Of a stretch of DNA of 64,000 nucleotides, positions 28,017 to 37,302 are shown piece by piece. Both the position numbers and the translations under genes were made by a program. The stretch is from Deltaproteobacteria bacterium. Lineage in GTDB: Bacteria; Myxococcota_A; UBA9160; SZUA-336. Positions within the stretch are counted from its first letter, which is position 1. Each line of letters starts with the position of its first letter. Location: contig JAJDAJ010000015.1 in NCBI GenBank assembly GCA_029261925.1, forward strand, positions 1 to 64,000, written 5' to 3'. Below the pieces are notes generated by a model. The model was not told the DNA's origin and searched no databases. It saw nothing but the letters and a program-made list of their open reading frames with translations.

Positions 28017-31000
28017 ATGCTCCGGAATCCCGGCACGCAGGGCCTGATCCTCCAGGCCGTACTCTGCGCCTGTCTGCTCTGCGCGGATGCGGGTGCGGAG
28101 ACGGTCAGCTTCCAGCAGGGGGTGGACGGCTACGCGGGGACGGAGGATCTCCACCTGGCGATCCCGGCGAACGACACGGGCAACGGGCACGGGGAGAGCG
28201 AGTTCCAGACCGACCCCGAGAACCCCCGCTGGGAGTGGGACGGCGAGGACACCTGGGGAGAGGGCAGCGTCGTCTTCAGCTCGGGTGCGTCCCGGGTCGG
28301 CTCGGGCGACAACGTCGGGCTGCTGCGCTTCCGTGACGTCTTCGGGGACGGCCCGGGCCAGGTCCCTCCGGGCGCGCAGATCAGCTCCGCGATGCTGGAG
28401 CTCGAGGCTGCCCACGCCCTCGAGGGAGACCCGGGGAACCTGCACCGGGTGCTGGTGGACTGGGACGAGTCGACACGCTGGAGCAGCTTCGGCCCGCTGC
28501 CAGGGCCCGGGATGGGGACCGACTACGCCGGCGACATCGAGGCCACGACCGGCACCTCGCCGCCGGGCGGGGGGCCGATCCAGCTCGACGTCACCGCGAG
28601 CCTGCAGGCCTGGTCAGACGCGCCGGAAGCGAACCGGGGATGGGCCTTCCTGCCGGTCGGAGCCCAGGACACGATCTCGATCCAGGGCTCGGATCTGGAC
28701 AGCGTGACCCGCGTGAGCGTCGACCTCGAGATCCTCACGCCCGCGCGCGGCGAGCTGGTGGTCACGCTCCGGAAGGGCAGCTACCTGGCGGTTCTGCTCG
28801 ACCGCATCGGGCGGAGCGGCTGCACCAGCAGCTCGGGCATCACGTCGGACGACCTCGACATCACGCTCGACGACGCGGCCGTGGCCGACGTTCACGACTC
28901 GGGACCCGGCAACGGTCTCACGGGCAGCTGGAGGCCCGACGCCTCCTGCGTCGATCTGCCCCTGTGCACGGACAGCGGGACCGGTGGCCTCTGCGGGGGA
29001 CCCGCCAGCGGCGCCTGGGTGCTGACGGTCACCGACGAGTGGATCGGGGGTGGCTCCGCGGCTCGGCTGGTGTCCTGGGGCCTGACGCTGGGCGACGGCA
29101 TTCATCCAGACGAGTCCTACACATCGTCGCCCCAGCTCACGATCCCCAAGCGCCACCAGGGAGCGAACGAGACCCGCGTCCACTCCAGCGAATCGCCCGT
29201 GACGCAGGATCGGCCCAGGCTGACGGTCACGTTCGAGCCCACCGTGGCGTTCTCCCCGGTCTCGCTCGAGGCGTCCCCGGCCGGCGGGACGCAGAGCGTC
29301 GAGGTCCGCATTCCGCCGGGCTCGAATGCGCTCGGCCCGGTGAGTGTGAGCGTGGCCAGCGATGCGCCGGGCGTGGCGAGCCCAGTCGGCAGCCCGCTGC
29401 TCTTCCCGCAGGGCGGGGTGACCGCGCAGCTCCTGCAGCTCGCGATCGGCTCCGCGGGCTCGGCCACGCTCACCACGCAGAACGATGCGGGCATCGACGA
29501 CGCGGCGCTTCCGGTGACCATCGCGACGGGCTCCGTGACGCTCGGTCCCGCGGCGGTGTACCTCGGCGTGGGCAATCCGGGCACCAGCATCGATGTCGCG
29601 ATCCCGCCCGGCAGCAACGCCGCCGACGACGTCAGCATCAGCCTGGCGAGCTCCGATCCCACGGTCGCGAACCCCACCGGGGCGGTCGGGGGCCTGCTCC
29701 CGCTCGTGTTCGCGGCGGGCGCGGCGAACGTGCAGCCCGTCTCGCTGGAGCTCGGGGGCGCGCCGGGGAGCGCGACGCTCGCGGCGATCGATGACGCAGG
29801 AACGCTGGGACCCGGACTCGGGCAGGTCGTCCTGAGCCCCTTGCCCCCGATCGAGTACGACGTGAACGTCGAGCCGTACGTGCAGATCGGAGATCCGGCA
29901 GCGGGCGCTCCCGGCGATCAGCTCGTGATCGCCTGGCAGACCATCACGCGTGCGGCGGGTGGCCCGAACGCCGATGCCTTCGAGCTCGAGTACCGGCAGG
30001 CGGGCGACAGCTCCTGGATTGCGGTGCCACTCGAACCGCCGATCGAGTACGGCTCCACGTCGCGCCTCAATCACTCCGGGATCCTCAGCGACCTGGCGCT
30101 CGATACGCAGTACGAGTACCGCCTCGCGCAGCTGCGAAACGGCGCCGTGCTGGCGAGTCACTCGGCGTTCGTCGATACGCGACCCGCGGCGGAGGACCTG
30201 CGCTTCACGGCGTTCGGAAACTCCGGGCAGGGCAGCCCGAACGCACATCTGATCGGGGAGCGGCTGGCGCTGCTGGATCCGGACCTGCACCTGCTGCTGG
30301 GGGACATGGTCTACAACCTGGGCGAGTACGAGCACCACAAGCCGCGCATCAACCTGGTCTATGGCGACACCATGAAGTCCCGGCCGTTCGTCGCCACCGT
30401 GGGCAACCACGAGCAGCTGACCGACGCCGGGCGACCCGTGCTCGATCACTTCTACCTGCCCCGCAACGGGCCTCCCGGCCTCGACGAGCAGCACTACTCC
30501 TTCGACCGCGGAGGGGTCCACTTCGCGAGCATCAACTCGGCGCTCGAGCCCGGCGACATCCAGGCTGCCGGGGCCTGGGGCGTGGCGGCTGTGGGCGCCT
30601 CGGGCCCGCGCAGGAAGGTGGTGTAAACCCACGAGCCACCCCTCACCCTGGATCCGTACGGGATCGACCGGCAGCAGAGCGCGGCGGTTCGCGACCACAT
30701 CCTCTCGGTTGCGGTGGAGCAGGGCGCCGACCTCTTCCTGGCCGGAGCCGTGCACTCGTACCAGCGCTACCTGCCCGTGACCTCCGTGCTCGCGCAGGAT
30801 CCCTGGGTCGACTGGAGCAGCTGTCCCGCCGGTCCGGGCACGACCCTGATCTATCCCGGAACCGGGGCCTGGACACGCCTCCCGCCGGGCCCGGTGCCGC
30901 TGTCGCTGGAAGCGCCCATGCAGATCTACGAGCCCCGGATCGGGATCGGCCTGTTCCAGGCCAGTACGGACACCCTCACTGCGACCTTCCTGGGCGCCGA

Positions 31001-31580
31001 CGGCAGCGCGATCGACTCGGTCGTCCTGCGCAAGTGCCCGACCCCACAGGACTGCCCGTGCATCGCCAGCTGCGGCGACGGCTTCGCCCAGGCCCCCGAG
31101 GAGGAGTGCGACGATGCGAACATGCTCGACGGCGACGGCTGCTCGGCAAGCTGCCGCTACGAGACCACCGTGCCCCTGTTCGGGACGGCGGCCCTCGGCG
31201 GGACCGTGCAGGTCACGCTCGGAGGCGCATCGGTGACGGTCACCACCACCCCGGGGCAGCTGCCCGCAGAGGTCGCCGCCGCGATCGCTCTGGCCGTGCG
31301 CTTCGATCCCTCGATGATCGCCCTGGGCATCGACGCGATCGCGCTGGGCAACGAGGTCCGGACGGGTGGGGCACTCGGCGGGCTGGTCATCACCGATCCC
31401 GGGCTCTCGGGCGACCTCCCGCCACGCGCGATCCCGTTGCTGTCCCTCTGGGCGCGCCTGGCGCTCGGCGTGCTGCTCGTCGCTGGCACGCTCGCCGGCG
31501 TCAGCCGGGCTCGAGCTCGAGACCGACGATCGGCAGGTAGATCGCCGGCACGTCGGGCGGGTCCTGCAGCGCACCCGTGA
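28017..31580 (+). pseudogene. Multidomain surface metallophosphoesterase interrupted by in-frame TAA at 30624-30626
   Basis: ORFs 28017-30626 and 30714-31580 share one frame. Domains by eye: signal peptide, DNRLRE-like, proprotein-convertase P-domain-like, FN3-like, purple-acid-phosphatase-like (GDMVYNLG, GNHEQ, THEPP, VHSYQRY), DUF4215 Cys-rich repeat, IPTL-CTERM-like tail. Confidence 0.8.
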
Positions 31581-33150
31581 AGCGGTACACCGCCACCATG
31601 TGCGGGCGCTGCTTCGAGTAGAGCACGTCGAACACCGCCAGACGCTCGAAATCCGGGCCCGCCACGGTCTCTCGGAGCATCCGATCTACGGGCGTCTGGT
31701 CGCGCATGTCCTCCTCGATCACCAGGAAGCGGATGCCGTGGCGGCCGATGGCCTCGCGGATCTCGGCCGCCGAGCCGACCTTGGCCTCGACTCCCCAGTG
31801 CTGGTGCACCATGCGGCTCTCGAAGATCTTGGACGAGCGGTAGATCACGAGCTCCCGGTCGCGGTCGAGCGAGCGCAGGCGGAAGATCAGCGCGCCCTCG
31901 TGCTCGAGGCTGACCAGCAGCGGCGTGCCGTCGCGCTGCTCCCAGGCACGCAGCGCCACCTCGCGCAGCCCCTCGCTCCACGTCATGTGCGCGCGCGACA
32001 GTGATCCGCCGAGCAGCAGCGCGCCGAGGCCCAGCACCGCAGCCCAGCGGAGCCCTCCGTGCGCCGGTCGCAGCCGCAGGAGCTCGTCGACCCCGCGCGC
32101 GGCGAGCACCGCGAACACGGGCACCCAGAGCAGGCCGTGCCGCGGCTCCTTCATCAGCAGCGTCACGCTCACCCAGCCCACGACGAGCCAGGCGCCGATC
32201 AGCCGCCGCTCGCCCGCGGGATCGCCCTCGCCCCGCTCCCGCCACCAGGCGCGCAGTCCCACGGCCGACAGGGCGAGCACCGGCCAGCCCACGCTGCCGG
32301 GGAGATGCGCGAGGTGGAAGCCCAGGTGGCCCGCCAGGGAGAGCTGCACGCTGTCGACCTGACCGAACGCCTGTCCCAGGTTGACCGATCCCCAGCGCAG
32401 CGTGACGTAGGCCAGCGGGACCCCGGCCAGAGCGGCAGCGGCCAGCCCGACGAGCACGCGCCGGTCCAGCGCGCGGCGCCAGCCCGATAGCAACAGCGCC
32501 GCGGCGCCGATCGCGAACACGAAGACGAAGTTCTGCTTCGTGTACGGCACCAGGACCGCCAGACCCAGCGCGAGCACCAGGTCGCGCGTCGCCTCCCCGA
32601 CGATGAAGCGCCGCAGGTACACCAGGCTCCACACGCTCAGGGCGATCGCCGCCGGCTCGAGCATCACGTAGCGGCTCCACTCGACGACCAGCGGCATGCC
32701 CAGGAAGAGCAGCCCCGCCGCTGCCCCCATCAGGCGCCCGCCGAGATCACCCGCCAGCCGCACCAGGCCCAGCGCCCCCGCGAGCAGGAAGAGCGTCACG
32801 GTCACGCGCGCGACCCAGGGTGCGATGCCGAGCAGGCCGTACATCAGACCCTCGACCAGCGCGAAGAGCGGGGGGTACATCGCGGGCGCGATGGCCGGGT
32901 ACCGGGCGTAGTAGCGCTGCGCGTAGGCGAACGGATCGAGCCAGCCGCCGTCGCGCAGCAGGTCGAGGTAGAAGGCGCCGTCCATGGCGTGGCGGCTGGC
33001 ATCCCACCAGCCCGGGTCCGCGTCCCACGGCACCGAGAGGAGCACCGCAGCGCTGCCGATCAGGCACGCGCAGACCGCCGGCAGGTTCCGGGCGAGGGCG
33101 CCCCGGTCTCGCGCGGCGGGCGGAGGCTGACTGGCCGGCTGGCGATCCAC
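31501..33150 (-). CDS. Glycosyltransferase family 39-like membrane protein
   Basis: WDADPGWWDASRHAMDGAFYLD..; multiple TM; start uncertain (GTG 33150 with GAGGG SD). Confidence 0.75.
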   Translation of the reverse strand: MDRQPASQPPPAARDRGALARNLPAVCACLIGSAAVLLSVPWDADPGWWDASRHAMDGAFYLDLLRDGGWLDPFAYAQRYYARYPAIAPAMYPPLFALVEGLMYGLLGIAPWVARVTVTLFLLAGALGLVRLAGDLGGRLMGAAAGLLFLGMPLVVEWSRYVMLEPAAIALSVWSLVYLRRFIVGEATRDLVLALGLAVLVPYTKQNFVFVFAIGAAALLLSGWRRALDRRVLVGLAAAALAGVPLAYVTLRWGSVNLGQAFGQVDSVQLSLAGHLGFHLAHLPGSVGWPVLALSAVGLRAWWRERGEGDPAGERRLIGAWLVVGWVSVTLLMKEPRHGLLWVPVFAVLAARGVDELLRLRPAHGGLRWAAVLGLGALLLGGSLSRAHMTWSEGLREVALRAWEQRDGTPLLVSLEHEGALIFRLRSLDRDRELVIYRSSKIFESRMVHQHWGVEAKVGSAAEIREAIGRHGIRFLVIEEDMRDQTPVDRMLRETVAGPDFERLAVFDVLYSKQRPHMVAVYRFTGALQDPPDVPAIYLPIVGLELEPG

Positions 33151-33481
33151 GCTGGGCGTCCCTCGCGCAGACCCCCTGCGCCCGGATACGATACCGGTGC
33201 GTCCCGGTCGCAGACAGCGGCGGGACGGAGGCATCCTCCAGAGAATCGGTAGGCGAGTTCCGCATCTGGCAGCCCCGGGCGCGGATCGTGCCGCGCTCCG
33301 GCCCGCGCCGTGGCACGCCGATTGCTTCCTCTCCTCCGGACAGCGGTCCCATGAACTGCCCCCCAGACTCCAGCAGCGCGCCACACCCGGCGCAGTTCCC
33401 CGCGCCTCGTTGCGTGGCAAGTCATCCCTGCGGACGGCGTGAGGCCTTCCGGGCGGGGCGGATCGGCACGGGAGACCGCTG

Positions 33482-35932
33482 ATGTCCTGGGATGTGGCCT
33501 TCGCCCTGTTCGCTCTGCCCCTGCTGGCCTCCTACGTGGGCTACCCGGCCGTCCTGTGGCTGCTGATCCGGGTCCGGCGCCTCGCGGGAGAGGACACACC
33601 CGAGCACGTAGCCGGCGGCCCGGCGACCGTCTCGGTGATCGTTGCCGCGCACAACGAGTCGCTGGTCATCGAGCAGAAGATCCGCAACTTCCTCGCCCTC
33701 GACTACCCCGCCTCGGCGCTCGACCTCACCATCGTCTCGGACGGATCCTCCGATCGAACCTGTGAGCTGGCGCGAGCGCTGGTGGCCGAGCAATCGCCCG
33801 AGGACCAGGGGCGTATCCGGATCCTCGAGCGGACAGAGCGAAGCGGAAAGACCGTGGCGATCTCCGCCGCGGTGCCCGATGCGCCGGGCGAGATCATCGT
33901 CTTCTCCGATGCGAACACCATGTTCCGGCCCGATGCCCTCGCGGCGCTGGTTGCGCCTCTCGCGAGCCCCGACGTGGGCCTGGCCTGCGGGCATCTGAGC
34001 TACGTGGTCGAGGACCGTGCGACCAGCACGGGCGAGATCTTCTACTGGCGCTACGAGAACCTGCTCAAGGCGCTCGAGGGAGCCCTGGGCGAGCTCCTCG
34101 TCGCCAACGGCAGTATCTACGCGCTGCGCAAGGAGCTCTTCGAGCCGGTTCCCGCTCCCGTCGCAGACGACATGGTCGTGCCGATTCGTATCTCGATGCG
34201 CGGCTTCGCCCGCGTGTACGTCGACGACGCGGTCGCCGAGGAACGTCTGCCGACCGAGGCGTCCGAGGAGTTCAGGGCAAAGGCCCGGATCGTCGCCCAG
34301 GGCTTCGAGGCCCTGCGAGCGCTGCGCCCCGAGCTGATGCGCTCGAGGCCTCTACTGCTGGCTCAGGTCCTGCTGCACAAGGTCATCCGGTGGTTCGCTG
34401 CACCCCTGATGATGCTGCTGCTGCTGACGTCGATGCTGGGCACGAGCCGGTTCCTCGGCTGGATGCTCGGCGCGCAGCTGGTCTTCTACGCTCTGGTCCC
34501 GCTCGCCGCATTGCTGCGCAATCGAGCCCCCAGTCTCGTGCTTCTGCCCTTCTACTTCACCATGGTCAACTTCGCGGCCTTGAAGGGCTTCTGGGACTTC
34601 CTGCGCGGCCGCTCTCATGCGACCTGGGAGAAGTCGGCGACCACGCGCGTCGCGCACGCCGACGAGGAGCTGAAGATCCTCTTCCTGTCTCACTACTTCC
34701 CGCCGGAGAGCAACGCCCCCGCCACCCGCGTGCACGAGACCTGCCGCTGCTGGGCGCAGGCCGGGCACAGGGTGCAGGTCATCACGTGTGCGCCGAACGT
34801 ACCGGACGGCAAGGTCTACGAGGGCTATCGCAACCGCTGGCTGCACCGCGAGGTGGTCGATGGCATCGAGGTCCTGCGGGTCTGGAGCATCCTGACCCCG
34901 AACGAGGGCCTGGCGCGTACCGTCATGTTCATCTCCTTCATGCTCACGGCGACGCTGCGTGCGCTCCTGGTCGAGCGTCCCGACGTGATCGTCGCCACCA
35001 GCCCCCAGTTCTTCTGCGGCTGGGCCGGGGTGCTCACGAAGTGGCTACGCCGGAGACCCCTGATCCTCGAGATTCGCGATCCGTGGCCGGAGGCCGTGGT
35101 TGCCGTCGGCGTGATCCAGAACCCGACGCTGATCAGCACGCTGGAGTGGCTCGAGAAGCGAATGTATTCCGCCGCCGATCACATCGTCACCGTAGGTGAG
35201 GGATGCGTCGAGATCATCACTGCCAAGGGCGTACCGCCCGAGAAGATCACGCTGATCACACACGGCGTGGACCGCTCACTGTTCCGGCCCCAGCCACCTG
35301 ACCAGGACCTGATTCGCCGACTGGAGCTCGAGGGGAAGTTCGTCTGCTCGTTCGTCGGGACCATCGGCCTCTCGTGTGGGCTCGATATCGTCCTGAGGGC
35401 TGCGCGGTCCCTCCAGGAGAAGGGAATCGACGACGTCGTGTTCCTGCTCGTCGGGGACGGTGCCACGCGCGACGAGCTGGAGAGCCAGGCACGGTCCCAG
35501 GGACTCGACGAGCTGGTGTTCATGGGCCGTCAGGACAAGTCGAAGATCCCGGCGATCATGTCGGTGTCCGATTGCTGCCTGGTCCACATGATCGGAGCGG
35601 ACTGGTTCCAGAAGGTCGTGCCCTCCAAGACCGCCGAGGCGATGTCGATGGCGCGGCCGATCATCATGGGCGGGGGGCCCGCTGCCGCCCGGGTGATCGA
35701 GGAGTCCGGGGGTGGGATCTCCATCGAGCGCGAGAACGACGCCGAGCTCGTCGAGGCGCTCCTGCAGCTACGCCAGGACCCGGCCCTGTGCGAGCGCCTG
35801 GGCCAGAATGGCGCCAGGTACGCCGAGATTCACCACGACCGGACCATGCTCGCGACGCGCTACCTGGAGCTGGTCCGTCGGATGTCGCCGACGACGGAGC
35901 AGAACAGCAGCCAGGATCTGGGCGTCGCCTGA
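33482..35932 (+). CDS. Fusion glycosyltransferase: membrane GT2 plus GT4 (WbuB-like)
   Basis: VSVIVAAHNESLVIEQKI..LTIVSDGSSD (GT2), then KILFLSHYFPPESNAPATRVHE..ITHGVDRSLFRP (GT4). Confidence 0.9.
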   Translation: MSWDVAFALFALPLLASYVGYPAVLWLLIRVRRLAGEDTPEHVAGGPATVSVIVAAHNESLVIEQKIRNFLALDYPASALDLTIVSDGSSDRTCELARALVAEQSPEDQGRIRILERTERSGKTVAISAAVPDAPGEIIVFSDANTMFRPDALAALVAPLASPDVGLACGHLSYVVEDRATSTGEIFYWRYENLLKALEGALGELLVANGSIYALRKELFEPVPAPVADDMVVPIRISMRGFARVYVDDAVAEERLPTEASEEFRAKARIVAQGFEALRALRPELMRSRPLLLAQVLLHKVIRWFAAPLMMLLLLTSMLGTSRFLGWMLGAQLVFYALVPLAALLRNRAPSLVLLPFYFTMVNFAALKGFWDFLRGRSHATWEKSATTRVAHADEELKILFLSHYFPPESNAPATRVHETCRCWAQAGHRVQVITCAPNVPDGKVYEGYRNRWLHREVVDGIEVLRVWSILTPNEGLARTVMFISFMLTATLRALLVERPDVIVATSPQFFCGWAGVLTKWLRRRPLILEIRDPWPEAVVAVGVIQNPTLISTLEWLEKRMYSAADHIVTVGEGCVEIITAKGVPPEKITLITHGVDRSLFRPQPPDQDLIRRLELEGKFVCSFVGTIGLSCGLDIVLRAARSLQEKGIDDVVFLLVGDGATRDELESQARSQGLDELVFMGRQDKSKIPAIMSVSDCCLVHMIGADWFQKVVPSKTAEAMSMARPIIMGGGPAAARVIEESGGGISIERENDAELVEALLQLRQDPALCERLGQNGARYAEIHHDRTMLATRYLELVRRMSPTTEQNSSQDLGVA

Positions 35933-35952
35933 GCGGCGGCGAGAGGGACTCC

Positions 35953-37290
35953 ATGGGAATCCACACACTGCATCGGATCGCGCTCTTCGTCGCCGGGCTC
36001 TCCATCCTGAGTGGCGGAATCGCGCTGATCCCGGGCCTGGTGGGCGTCTCGAAGCCCGCGACCGCTCTCCTGGGCGTCACGACCGTGATGACCCTCGCCG
36101 TCCGGCGCGCACGCATCCGCCTCAGTGCAAAGCACCTGTGGGTGACTCTCTTCAGCGTCATGCTGCTGGCGAGCTTCGTGTACTCCCTGACGCAGGGTCT
36201 CCCGTGGCGCTTCCTCAATCTGCTCGCGCTCTCCTACTTCTCGGTCATCGCCTTCTACTTCCTCCTGTCGCTGGCGGTCGCATCACTCGAGGACGCGACT
36301 GCGCTGGTGTGGGGCGTGATCGCCGGTGGGACCATCGCCTCCGTGTCGGTGCTGCTGGGCTACGGGGCCAGCGAGTTCGGGGTGACTGGCGAGGAGCAGC
36401 GCACCGGTGGCCTGTCGGGAGACCCCAACTACTTCGCCATGGGCGCTGCCGCGAGCGCGATGATCGCGATCTATCCGCTGATCCGTTCTCGCTCGCTCGC
36501 CGTGCGGGTGGCGCTGGTCGGCGCGATCGCGATCATGATCGCGGGCTCCCTCTCCAGCCTGTCCCGCGGCGGCTTCATCGCCCTGGGCGCGGCGAGCCTC
36601 TTCCTCGTCTACCGGCTGGTGCGCTGGGGCCACCATCTGGTGCTGGTGCCGGCTCTCATGGTGGTTCTCGCATTGCCGTTCGCACTCCCCCAGGATGTCC
36701 GCGAGCGGATCCTGACGCTGACCACGACGAGCATCCAGCTCGACGGATCGGTCCAGAGCCGTCTGGCCCAGTACGACCGTGCCCTGGGGATGTTCGGCAG
36801 CAATCCCGTACTCGGTGTGGGTGCCGGTCGCAGTCACCTGTCCGAGGCATTCGGCGGGGCGATCTCGCGCACGGATCTGAGAGCCATCTCGGGCCGGACG
36901 CAGCGCCACCAGGTGATTCACAACACTTTCCTGATCGTCCTGGTGGAGACCGGCCTCCTGGGGATGATCCCCTTCGCCATGATCTACCTGCTGACCTGGG
37001 TGGAGCTCTCACGCGTCGCTCGCCTGCGTCGATCGCGCGACTATCGAGCAGACTCGAGCCTGCGCAGCCTGGTGTGGCTGGGAGGAATGCTGCAGGCCGG
37101 CTTCATCGCCTTGACGGTGGCTGGACTCTTCCTGAGCGGGGCCAGGTACAAGCCGATGTGGATGGTCTTCGGACTGTCGACCGCCCTGCTCGCGATCGCG
37201 CGGGCACGCCAGCCCAGCACCTCCACGGCCGAGACGCCCGATCCGCAACCGGTGCTCGATGCCGTGACCGTACCCCCTCTGCACGGCTAG
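35953..37290 (+). CDS. O-antigen ligase/polymerase family protein (Wzy/WaaL-like)
   Basis: GLSGDPNYFAMGAA, SLSRGGFIALG, VIHNTFLIVLVETGLLG; polytopic. Confidence 0.85.
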   Translation: MGIHTLHRIALFVAGLSILSGGIALIPGLVGVSKPATALLGVTTVMTLAVRRARIRLSAKHLWVTLFSVMLLASFVYSLTQGLPWRFLNLLALSYFSVIAFYFLLSLAVASLEDATALVWGVIAGGTIASVSVLLGYGASEFGVTGEEQRTGGLSGDPNYFAMGAAASAMIAIYPLIRSRSLAVRVALVGAIAIMIAGSLSSLSRGGFIALGAASLFLVYRLVRWGHHLVLVPALMVVLALPFALPQDVRERILTLTTTSIQLDGSVQSRLAQYDRALGMFGSNPVLGVGAGRSHLSEAFGGAISRTDLRAISGRTQRHQVIHNTFLIVLVETGLLGMIPFAMIYLLTWVELSRVARLRRSRDYRADSSLRSLVWLGGMLQAGFIALTVAGLFLSGARYKPMWMVFGLSTALLAIARARQPSTSTAETPDPQPVLDAVTVPPLHG

Positions 37291-37302
37291 GACGGACGCC
37301 CC

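Noticed and set aside
25307-28036. 909-aa antisense ORF opposite the CotH gene
   Set aside because: Antisense to a clear CotH/beta-helix gene; composition typical of shadow frames.
30624-30626. Selenocysteine/pyrrolysine recoding of the internal stop
   Set aside because: Codon is TAA, not TGA/TAG, and Tyr is the expected residue; a point mutation or error is simpler.
28614-31574. 986-aa antisense ORF opposite the phosphatase
   Set aside because: Shadow frame with no recognisable motif; the plus frame has domains.
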